Both the position numbers and the translations under genes were made by a program. A DNA stretch of 64,000 nt from Candidatus Laterigemmans baculatus (lineage in GTDB: Bacteria > Planctomycetota > Planctomycetia > Pirellulales > Pirellulaceae). Below, in pieces: positions 34,792-42,350 of this stretch. Positions within the stretch are counted from its first letter, which is position 1; the number at the start of each line of letters is the position of its first letter. The notes beneath the pieces were generated by a model. It ran no database searches and was not told the origin of the DNA. It was given only the letters and a program-made list of their open reading frames with translations. Location of the stretch: NCBI RefSeq assembly GCF_010367455.1, contig NZ_WRPR01000010.1:1-64000 (forward strand), read 5' to 3'.

Positions 34792-35863
34792 CAAGTCGCA
34801 TTGGCGCACGTTAGCCCTGCGACTCCTGATCATCTTCGGCATCCTGGGCGTCACAATTCCCCCGGCCTGCGGTCAGCTTCCGGGGGAACAATTTGGCGAA
34901 GTGGTGCCTCGCGATATCCGCGAGATGTACGCCTTGGGCCTCCGGTACCTGGCGACCACGCAGCAGGAATCGGGAGATTGGCAGAACCAGTCCTACGGCG
35001 GCCCTGGAGTGACAGGGATGGCCGTGATGGCTTTTTTGGCTTCCGGCGAAGACCCCAACTTCGGCCTCCACAGCCACCATGTGCGCGGCGGACTGCGAAG
35101 CATCATCCGCAGTCAAGACGCCGAGACCGGAATCATCGGCGACAGCATGTACCACCACGGCTTCGCGATGCTCGCCCTGGCCGAAGCCTATGGAGCGGTG
35201 GATGACCGGAACCTCTGGTCCGGCGAGAATGCGGCGACAGGGAACGGGTCGCTGCGGAGCATCGGCGAATCGCTCGAGTTGGCCGTCCGCGGAGCGCTCA
35301 CTTCGCAGAAGAAAAATCCCCACGGTGCGTGGCGTTACTCGCCCGACGCCTCCGATGCGGATACCTCGGTCAGCGGTGCGGTTCTGGTCGGACTGCTCGG
35401 CGCTCGCAACGCGGGAATCGAGGTCCCCGACGAAGCGATCGATCGGGCCATCGCGTACTACCGAAACATGACCAGCCCTTCCGGCCAGGTCGCCTACACC
35501 GGTGGCATCGCGGGAGGCGTCGACGAATCACCGGCTCGCATCTCCATCGCGAGTTTGGTGTATGCCATCGCCAAGCGGCGGGATTTGGATGAGTACCAGA
35601 CGACGCTCGCCCAACTCACCGAACGGCTCGAGCAACCTGCCGGCACCTGGATTCAATACGCCCGCTACTACCAAGCTCAAGCTCTCTTTCAAGGAGATCC
35701 CACGGCCTGGGAGAAGTGGAATCAACAGCTCGCCCGCGAACTCAAAGAGGCCCAGCAGGAAGACGGGCACTTTACTGGTGAGTTCGGACCGGCGGTCGAT
35801 ACTTCGCTCTCGCTGCTCGCCCTTGCGCTGAACTACCGCTTCTTGCCAATCTACGAGCGATGA
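34778..35863 (+). CDS. Exported prenyltransferase/squalene-cyclase-like repeat protein
   Basis: 361 residues from ATG 34778 (AAGGAG nine bases upstream), overlapping the previous gene by 14 bases. A signal or anchor helix covers 12-33. The body is an alpha/alpha toroid-type repeat protein with QW-like motifs: QQESGDWQNQSYGGPGVTGM, AWRYSPDASDADTSVSGAVL and QEDGHFTGEFGPAVDTSLSL. The catalytic DxDD of true squalene-hopene cyclases is not evident. Such exported toroid proteins are common in planctomycete MoxR/VWA operons, and a binding role is more likely than terpene cyclisation. Confidence 0.82.
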   Translation: MGRNSKSHWRTLALRLLIIFGILGVTIPPACGQLPGEQFGEVVPRDIREMYALGLRYLATTQQESGDWQNQSYGGPGVTGMAVMAFLASGEDPNFGLHSHHVRGGLRSIIRSQDAETGIIGDSMYHHGFAMLALAEAYGAVDDRNLWSGENAATGNGSLRSIGESLELAVRGALTSQKKNPHGAWRYSPDASDADTSVSGAVLVGLLGARNAGIEVPDEAIDRAIAYYRNMTSPSGQVAYTGGIAGGVDESPARISIASLVYAIAKRRDLDEYQTTLAQLTERLEQPAGTWIQYARYYQAQALFQGDPTAWEKWNQQLARELKEAQQEDGHFTGEFGPAVDTSLSLLALALNYRFLPIYER

Positions 35864-38800
35864 TGCGAATCTCGATTCTCTTCGGAGCACTCTTCACGGC
35901 TGCCGTCGTCGCGGCACCGGTGCGTGCAGAAGGACCGGGCGCCGATGGGCCGCGAACCGACGTGGCGGAAGTCCTGAAACTCCACCGCGGTGACTTTGCC
36001 GCTGGCCGACTGGTCGACCATCCCCGCGGCGACGAACTGGCTTGGCAGCACCCCGCCTTCGACGGCAAATTCATCTTCCCCTTTCGGACCGTCACCAGTG
36101 CGACGTTTGCCGCTCCTGACAAAACCGCCAGCACCGGGGCGAGCCGCACCGGGGCGAGCCGTCACTGGGCTGGGGGAGATTTTTGCGCCGAGTTGACCAA
36201 TGGGGATCGCTGGTATGGATCGGTCGCCGGCATCGACTCCGAGAGCCTGACGATCCGCTCTCGCGAACAGGGCACGCTGGCGATCGAACGCGAGCGACTG
36301 CGGCGACTGTTCCGCTGGGATGACGGACGGGCGATTGCTTATAGCGGCCCGGGTGCCCTCTCCGACTGGCAGCAGTCGGTGGGCGAGGGGCAACCCACCG
36401 AGGAGCAACCCATCGACGAGCAAAACGGCTGGCGCGACCAAGGCAGCGCGCTTCGCACCGACCGTGAGCTGGCGTCGATCTACGCCGACATTGGGCTTCC
36501 CCCGCAAGCCGAAATTCAGCTGGCTGTTTCGTGGACCGGCTCTCCGAACTTCGTCGTCGCCATTGGCGTCGACGACACCCCGGCATCGCTCCAGCACGCC
36601 CTGCGGCTGGAGGTCTGGAATCAAACGGTGGTCTTGGTCCGAGAAGCGGAGCAGACGGCGGACGTCGTAGCACTGGGCACGCTCGCGGAATTCGACGATC
36701 AGTTGAATCTCACGCTCACACTGGATCAGACGTCCGGCCGCACCGTCGTGCACGCCGCCTCGGGAAGGAAGCTGGGCGAGTTGCAATTGCGGGTGAACGC
36801 TCAGCCGGCGCTGCCGGGGATTCGATTTCAAAACATCTCCGGAAACATTCAACTCGATTCGCTGCAGGTGATCCGCGGTCCGTCGGGACCAGGCAGCACG
36901 CAGAGCGCGGAGCTGGCGAACCCCCGGTCCGATCGCGCGGACGCCGTGCGTTTTCAGCTTCGCGGTGGCGGCGCGGTCCGTGGCCGCTGGCTCCGCGCCG
37001 AAGCCGCGAGGTGGATCGTGGCTGACGAAGATCAGGAGCGGGTGATCGATCCGGCAGCCGTCGTGGCGATCGCTTTCCCAAACCCTGAGGCTTCCACTCG
37101 TGGCGCTACTACTCGCAACGCGTCGCAGGGGGGCCAACCCGACGACCGCCGTGGGCGACTGCGGGTGGTGACTTACAGCGGAATCCATGCGACCGGTAGC
37201 CTGCAGAAAGTCGAAGCCGGTGCGTTGTATCTCGAACCCGATGGAGTCGGTGGCGCGGTGCCACTCCGCGTGGCCGACCTGCGCCTGCTCGACACCGCCG
37301 CGGCCAGCACCGCCGCGTCTACCACCGGGCAGGCTACCACCGAGCGGGCTGGCACCGAGCGGGCCGGCACCGTCGATTCATCGGCTTCGCTTTGGACTCA
37401 GCCACGCGAGAACCGATCGTCTTCCGATCAATCGAGCGAGCGAAGCGATCCTGAATCCGCCGCCGACGAGGCTTCGCAAGCGAGCGGACGGATCGGACGG
37501 TTGGAATTGGTCGAGACGCGACTGCACGGCCGCTTGGTCGACGCCGAGGCGACCGAGGCAACGAGTGGGCTGCGATTCCAGCCGCTCGACTCGCTCAATT
37601 CGGCAGCGTTTCGTCCGCACGCTTCGGGACGGCTGGTCTACCGCGACCATCACTCCGAATCGCGGAGGTCCCGATCCCGTCCAGCTCCCGTCCCCCGGGC
37701 CCCCGCACCCGGCATGCCCGCACCCGGCATGCCCGCCGCGGGCGTGCCCGCCGCAGGAGTGGCCAATCCGGATCTGCTGGGGGCATTCGCCGGAGTCCTC
37801 GGCGGCTCGGAGTCCGGTCCGCCCCCACAACTGAGCGGGCCGCGTCTGCATCTCCGCTCCGGTGACGTCCTGCCGTGCGAGCTCAAGGAGATCGGCACCG
37901 CTGGCGTCGTCTTTGAATCGTCGGTCGTTGGAGCCACGGAGCTCCCGCACGAGTCGATCCGAGCGATCGCTTTAACCCCAGCCGACTTGGCAAATCTTGA
38001 CGCGACGAAGCGGGAGCGGTTGTTGACCGTCCCACGGATGCGAAAAGCGACGCCTCCCTCGCACTTGATCATCTCCACCGACGGAGACTTCCTGCGGGGT
38101 CGGGTGCTCAGTCTCGATGCTCAAACGCTGCGGGTCGAGAATCGGTTGGAGACGATCGACATCCCTCGCCACGTCGTCTCCCAAATTCTCTGGTTCCACC
38201 CCGACGAGCTCGCCGATCCCGCAGCAAAGCCACAAACCGCAGCCCCCTCCGACTCGCCGCAGAACCTGCCGGCTCAGCAGGGGCTACGGGTTCAAGCGCT
38301 GCACCGCAGCGGCATGCGGCTGAGCTGCGAACCGCGGCAGGTCGGTGGTGGCGAGTTGATCGGCGAAAACCCGCAGCTCGGCCTCTGCCTGCTTCGCATC
38401 GCGGAGATCGATCAGCTTCGGATCGGAGACGCGATCGAAGCATCGCTCACCGACTCGCCCTATCACCCGTGGCGGTTGGTGCACGCCCCGGAACCCAAAG
38501 ATCCGCAGGCCGCCGATTCGCTAGCGATGGGAGCCGGCGGTGTCGACTCACCGCTCGTTGGCACGGCGGCCCCCGAGTTCGACCTGGAATTGCTCTCCGG
38601 GGGAACTTTCCGGCTGAGCGAGCAGCGAGGCAAGGTGGTCGTGCTCGATTTCTGGGCGACCTGGTGCGGCCCCTGCGTCGAGTCGATGCCTGAGGTCGAA
38701 GCAGCGGTCGCGGCCTTTGCCGATCGGGGCGTGATCTTGGTCGCGGTCAATCTGCAGGAGGGGGCCGAGCAGATTCGCGGTGCCCTGGAGCGTCTGCAGC

Positions 38801-38982
38801 GGAGTCCCCCCGTGGCGCTCGACAGCGACGGGCTGGTCGCTTCGCTGTACCACGCCGTCGCGATTCCGCAAACCGTCGTGATCGACCGCGAAGGGCGCGT
38901 CATGCGGCTGTTCATCGGCGGCGGGCCGAAGCTCGGCGAGCACCTGCGAACGGCGCTCGAAGAAGCGACCGAAGAACCCTGA
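35860..38982 (+). CDS. Exported multi-module beta protein with C-terminal TlpA-type thioredoxin domain
   Basis: 1040 residues with a signal peptide (MMRISILFGALFTAAVVAAP). Residues 205-345 look like a concanavalin-type jelly roll. Around and after it, a module of about 45 residues recurs, with a pattern of hydrophobic-x-SGD-hydrophobic-xG-hydrophobic: about 108, 363, 431, 546, 661, 734 and 807. The last 145 residues are a TlpA/ResA-type thioredoxin domain with FWATWCGPC (Cys936, Cys939) and the cis-Pro region AIPQTVVIDREG. It is the last gene of the MoxR/VWA operon, joined to the previous gene by ATGA. A periplasmic disulfide reductase or oxidase is expected. Several linkers are short tandem repeats (PAPGM, GASRT). 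Confidence 0.85.
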   Translation: MMRISILFGALFTAAVVAAPVRAEGPGADGPRTDVAEVLKLHRGDFAAGRLVDHPRGDELAWQHPAFDGKFIFPFRTVTSATFAAPDKTASTGASRTGASRHWAGGDFCAELTNGDRWYGSVAGIDSESLTIRSREQGTLAIERERLRRLFRWDDGRAIAYSGPGALSDWQQSVGEGQPTEEQPIDEQNGWRDQGSALRTDRELASIYADIGLPPQAEIQLAVSWTGSPNFVVAIGVDDTPASLQHALRLEVWNQTVVLVREAEQTADVVALGTLAEFDDQLNLTLTLDQTSGRTVVHAASGRKLGELQLRVNAQPALPGIRFQNISGNIQLDSLQVIRGPSGPGSTQSAELANPRSDRADAVRFQLRGGGAVRGRWLRAEAARWIVADEDQERVIDPAAVVAIAFPNPEASTRGATTRNASQGGQPDDRRGRLRVVTYSGIHATGSLQKVEAGALYLEPDGVGGAVPLRVADLRLLDTAAASTAASTTGQATTERAGTERAGTVDSSASLWTQPRENRSSSDQSSERSDPESAADEASQASGRIGRLELVETRLHGRLVDAEATEATSGLRFQPLDSLNSAAFRPHASGRLVYRDHHSESRRSRSRPAPVPRAPAPGMPAPGMPAAGVPAAGVANPDLLGAFAGVLGGSESGPPPQLSGPRLHLRSGDVLPCELKEIGTAGVVFESSVVGATELPHESIRAIALTPADLANLDATKRERLLTVPRMRKATPPSHLIISTDGDFLRGRVLSLDAQTLRVENRLETIDIPRHVVSQILWFHPDELADPAAKPQTAAPSDSPQNLPAQQGLRVQALHRSGMRLSCEPRQVGGGELIGENPQLGLCLLRIAEIDQLRIGDAIEASLTDSPYHPWRLVHAPEPKDPQAADSLAMGAGGVDSPLVGTAAPEFDLELLSGGTFRLSEQRGKVVVLDFWATWCGPCVESMPEVEAAVAAFADRGVILVAVNLQEGAEQIRGALERLQRSPPVALDSDGLVASLYHAVAIPQTVVIDREGRVMRLFIGGGPKLGEHLRTALEEATEEP

Positions 38983-38996
38983 GGGGCGAGTGCGTT

Positions 38997-39201
38997 CATC
39001 AGCCGCAACGCGCTAGCGTCCGGTTTTCACGGCGCTTTCGGGTACTGTGGTTTAGCGCCCAAATCCATCACCCTCCCCCCGGGAGGGTCGGGCTCTTAGG
39101 CCCGGGGAGGGCCGGCTAATCTCTCCTCGCCCAGGGCTCTACGTCACGCGTCGCCCTCCCCGCTCGTCCCTCGCGACCCTCCCGCAAGCGGGAGGGTGAT
39201 G
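38997..39201. repeat. Family C half-element followed by family A paired palindrome
   Basis: A family C copy (38997-39058) and a family A copy (39067-39201) lie back to back between the convergent TlpA-fusion and isomerase genes. Family A again has CACCCTCCCCCCGGGAGGG on the left. Its right arm carries a CCCGCAAGCGGGAGGG variant. Together they should terminate both converging transcripts. Confidence 0.85.
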
Positions 39202-39239
39202 AGATGCGTTGGCAAAACCACCAACCCCGACGCCTTCAC

Positions 39240-39995
39240 TTACAGCAACGAATCGAGCAGCCGTCGCAGCTTTCGCAGCTCGACGCGGTGGTCGACTCCT
39301 TCCATCGGCGTGATGTGCACGCTCAGCGCCCGATCAAACTTCTCCCGTTCGAGCTGGGCGATCAGCTTGCCGTAGTCGACTTCCCCCTGACCGACGCTGA
39401 CTTGGAAGACGTCCTTTTTGGAATCCCGCAGGTGGACGTGGTAGACGTACTTGAGGATTCGGTCGAGGCTCTTGCCTTGCGCCGGTCCGACCATGTAGAC
39501 GCTCGGGTCGAGCGTGATCCCCAGCCCGTGCACGTTGTCGCAGAGGACCATCAGCGTGTCGGGATCCTCGCTGAGCCGGCCCAACTGGCTGCGGACCCCG
39601 ACGCGGATCCCTTCGCTCTCGGCGATGTCGACCAGCTTCTGCAGGTGCTCGACCTCTTCGTTGAACGGCGTTCCCAGTTCGGCCGAGGGAACCGTCAACG
39701 TGACGACCTTGGAGGCTTTGGCGAAGCGGCAAATCTCTTTGAAGTCCGCGTAGTGCTGCTCTCCGCTGGAGGCGAGCTCGATGCTGTACGAGGAGATATC
39801 GAGGCGATGGCTGAAGCGGATCCGATGCATCGCCGCGTCGGGATCGGCCAGCAATTCGCTCGGCTTGTAATGACCACCTTCCTCGTGCAGGTCGATTTCG
39901 ATCATCGTAAATTCGAGATCCGCCAACAGATCGATTGCCCCTTCGAGCGGCAGATCGGGCAAGCAAGCGGTCGACGCAGCAACGTACACGTCCAT
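39240..39995 (-). CDS. Sugar phosphate isomerase/epimerase-like TIM barrel protein
   Basis: 251 residues from ATG 39995 (MDVYVAASTACLPDLPLEGA). The fold pattern matches AP endonuclease 2/xylose isomerase-like barrels: FTMIEIDLHEEG, a central VVTLTVPSAELG, IRVGVRSQLGRL, LGITLDPSVYMVGP and YVYHVHLRDSKKD. These proteins isomerise or epimerise sugars using a divalent metal in the cytoplasm. The substrate cannot be read. The GGAGGA site almost touches the ATG, an unusually short spacing, so the start carries some doubt. It is divergent from the sugar kinase at 40242, which makes a shared sugar pathway plausible. Confidence 0.83.
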   Translation of the reverse strand: MDVYVAASTACLPDLPLEGAIDLLADLEFTMIEIDLHEEGGHYKPSELLADPDAAMHRIRFSHRLDISSYSIELASSGEQHYADFKEICRFAKASKVVTLTVPSAELGTPFNEEVEHLQKLVDIAESEGIRVGVRSQLGRLSEDPDTLMVLCDNVHGLGITLDPSVYMVGPAQGKSLDRILKYVYHVHLRDSKKDVFQVSVGQGEVDYGKLIAQLEREKFDRALSVHITPMEGVDHRVELRKLRRLLDSLL

Positions 39996-40241
39996 TCCTC
40001 CGTGACAGGTGGGGTCATTCAGGCGAGTCGCGTAGCTTAGCGATCCGGGGCCGGGAAGTGAACGGCAGTCGCCGGCCGAAGCGGAGCGAGTCGCAGGGGC
40101 GTTTTGCCGCCGATCTTCCCACGCTGCCCGTCCTTTCCCCCCGCCGCGTTTTAAAGCATCATTGCAGGGTCTCCGGCGTGGGCCGACGTGGAAGCAGATA
40201 GACACCTCCAACTCCCAGCAACAAAAAGGTTTTGAAGAGTC

Positions 40242-41327
40242 ATGGCGGAGTTAAACATCCCCAGCAGCGACGCGTGCGAACTCGATTTCCTCTCGCTCGG
40301 CGCGCTCGTCCATCGGCTCGACCCGGGCGTCATTCCCTTCCGGCGGGCGACCTCCTTCGATGTCCACGTCTCGGGAGGCGAGTACAACGTCGCAGCGAAC
40401 CTGGCCAGCTGCTTCGACCAGCGGACGGGGATCGCGACCGCGATGGTCAACAACGGGATCGGCGAGCTCGTCCAGAGCCGGGTCCGCGAAATGGGGGTCC
40501 GCCCGTTCTACAAGCACTTTGAACACGATGGGGTCCGCGGCCCGAACATCGCCACCGTCTACAGCGACCGCGGCCAGGGAGTTCGCCCGCCGATCGTGTT
40601 CTACAACCGGGCCAACGAAGCGGGCGGGATGCTCAAGCCGGGCGATTTCGACTGGAAGCAGATCTTCTCGGCCGGCGTGCGGTGGTTCCACTCGGGAGGG
40701 ATTTTCGCCGCCCTCTCAGAAACGACGGCCGACGTCGTCGTCGAAGCGATGCAGGCCGCCAAGGCGAGCGGGGCGGTCACCTCGTTCGACCTCAACTACC
40801 GGGCGAAGCTGTGGGATACGATCGGCGGCCTGAAGCGGGGCCAGGAAATGATCGGGCGGATCGCCAAGCACGTCGACTGCATGATCGGCAACGAAGAGGA
40901 CCTGCAGAAAGGGCTCGGCGTCCAAGGCCAAGATGTCGAAAGCCGCTCGAAGCTCGATCCCGAAGCGTTCTTTGGCATGATCGAGCAGGCGGTGGAAAAG
41001 TTCCCCAACATCAAGCTCGTCGCCACGACGCTCCGCGAAGTCCACTCGACCAACCGCCACAGCTGGGCGGCGGTCCTGTGGTACAACGGCCAGCGGTACG
41101 TCAGCCCCACGATCGAGCTCGACGTGATCGATCGCATCGGTGGCGGCGACGGCTTCTGCTCGGGGCTGATCTACAGCCTGCTCGATGGCCGCGCTCCCGA
41201 GCAAGCCCTCCGCCTCGGCTGGGCCCACGGCGCGCTGCTGACGACCTTCCCGGGCGACGTCAGCATGGCTCGGCTCCCCGAAGTCGAAGCCCTCGCCGCC
41301 GGCGGCTCCGCCCGAGTCCAGCGGTAA
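40242..41327 (+). CDS. PfkB-family sugar kinase, probably 2-keto-3-deoxygluconate kinase
   Basis: 361 residues. N-terminal substrate-binding block (SLGALVHRLDPGVIPFRRAT, SGGEYNVAANLASCF), middle FDLNYRAKLWD and the C-terminal PfkB signature DRIGGGDGF with catalytic Asp303. The FDLNYR and EVHSTNRHSW blocks are typical of KDG kinases, which phosphorylate 2-dehydro-3-deoxy-gluconate with ATP. This assignment is likely but not certain, because related fructokinases share the fold. It is divergent from the TIM-barrel isomerase gene. The region 39996-40241 between them is the only room for both promoters. Confidence 0.85.
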   Translation: MAELNIPSSDACELDFLSLGALVHRLDPGVIPFRRATSFDVHVSGGEYNVAANLASCFDQRTGIATAMVNNGIGELVQSRVREMGVRPFYKHFEHDGVRGPNIATVYSDRGQGVRPPIVFYNRANEAGGMLKPGDFDWKQIFSAGVRWFHSGGIFAALSETTADVVVEAMQAAKASGAVTSFDLNYRAKLWDTIGGLKRGQEMIGRIAKHVDCMIGNEEDLQKGLGVQGQDVESRSKLDPEAFFGMIEQAVEKFPNIKLVATTLREVHSTNRHSWAAVLWYNGQRYVSPTIELDVIDRIGGGDGFCSGLIYSLLDGRAPEQALRLGWAHGALLTTFPGDVSMARLPEVEALAAGGSARVQR

Positions 41328-41333
41328 AGAACT

Positions 41334-41505
41334 CGTTTAACGGCAAGCCGAAGGCGACTGCTTTTCTCGATTCTTGAATCGTTTAACGGCAAGCCGAAGG
41401 CGACTGCTTTTCTCAATTCTTGAATCGTTTAACGGCAAGCCGAAGGCGACTGCTTTTTCTGCATCCGATTGATGCCCCGTTGCCTTCAGCACGCCGTTGA
41501 ACGAT
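41334..41505. repeat. Family D (REP-like) array upstream of the RAYT gene
   Basis: Three direct copies of a 27-base core containing GTTTAACGGCAAGCCGAAGG (starts 41334, 41380, 41426, period exactly 46) are followed at 41477-41505 by a diverged copy in the opposite orientation. Each core contains GCCGAAGGC, a small hairpin. Together with the copy at 42315 they bracket the transposase-like gene. Confidence 0.88.
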
Positions 41506-41610
41506 TTCGAGGGCGGTTCGACTGAAGTATCATCCCCTGCCGCTTCCCACGAGGCTACAAAGGGAGGAAGAACGACACTTCGGCTCCAAGTCGCACCAGG
41601 AACGCCCGGG

Positions 41611-42243
41611 ATGGTCCACGCATACCATGTGATCCTTCCCGTCTACGGATACTGGCTTCCCAACGATCCGCGTGGAGGCTGGTCGGAGGTGATCCGAAAA
41701 TGGGAGTTAATCCATTTCGGCAACGCCAGCAAAACCCTCGAACGGCGTTTCCTGGAGGAACTTACGCCTCAAGAGTTGCGCGAACGTCAGGCTGCGAAAA
41801 AGCGACTTAAGTACCCAGCGGTCAGACTAACGGGCACACAGGCCGCTGCAATCGGTGGCGGGTTTGCCGAGAAAACCAGAAAAGGCAACTACACAATTTG
41901 GGCGTGTTCAATCCTCCCGGAGCACACTCATTTGGTGATCGCTCGCCGCACCTTCAAGGTCGAGCAGATGGTCAACCTTCTAAAAGGATCAGCTACGCGG
42001 CGACTGATCGACAGGTCGCTTCATCCACTCGCAGCGCATGCCAAAGAGGGCGAACGGCCCCCCAGGATGTGGGCTTCTCACGAGTGGAAAGTTTTCCTCG
42101 ACTCAGAGGAAGCAATCGAAAATGCGATTCACTACGTACAAGAGAACCCTGTCAAGGAAGGCAAGCGCGAACAACATTGGTCGTTTGTGACCCCGTTTAG
42201 CGGGCTGCCGATCGGAAGCTGGGTTACCTACCACACCAATTGA
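41611..42243 (+). CDS. REP-associated tyrosine transposase (RAYT, Y1/HUH family)
   Basis: 210 residues from ATG 41611 (AGGAA upstream). A longer frame from TTG 41497 would start inside a repeat. Hallmarks of the Y1 transposase domain are visible: HVILPVYGYWLPNDPRGGW at the start, the HUH metal motif as LPEHTHLVIAR (HTH) and the catalytic Tyr in AIHYVQENPVKEG. RAYTs are single-copy relatives of IS200/IS605 transposases that nick REP hairpins and are thought to spread them. The gene lies between inverted family D repeats, its probable substrate. Its lower GC and looser codon use differ from its neighbours. It appears intact. Confidence 0.88.
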   Translation: MVHAYHVILPVYGYWLPNDPRGGWSEVIRKWELIHFGNASKTLERRFLEELTPQELRERQAAKKRLKYPAVRLTGTQAAAIGGGFAEKTRKGNYTIWACSILPEHTHLVIARRTFKVEQMVNLLKGSATRRLIDRSLHPLAAHAKEGERPPRMWASHEWKVFLDSEEAIENAIHYVQENPVKEGKREQHWSFVTPFSGLPIGSWVTYHTN

Positions 42244-42314
42244 AGCGTCTGTCACGACTATTTAGTGGCACTGAACCGCTGACTGTTCACGCTTCGTTAG
42301 GCCGGATTGAAACA

Positions 42315-42341
42315 CAGTCGCCTTCGGCTTGCCGTTAAACG
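42315..42341. repeat. Family D (REP-like) element, inverted copy downstream of the RAYT gene
   Basis: One full copy of the 27-base family D core in the orientation opposite to the three copies upstream of the RAYT gene. It lies between the convergent RAYT and lepA genes, nine bases from the lepA stop. Confidence 0.9.
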
Positions 42342-42350
42342 ATCTGACCC

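Noticed and set aside
34778-35863. Genuine squalene-hopene cyclase
   Set aside because: The protein is exported, only about half the usual length and lacks an evident DxDD motif. Only the repeat fold is supported.
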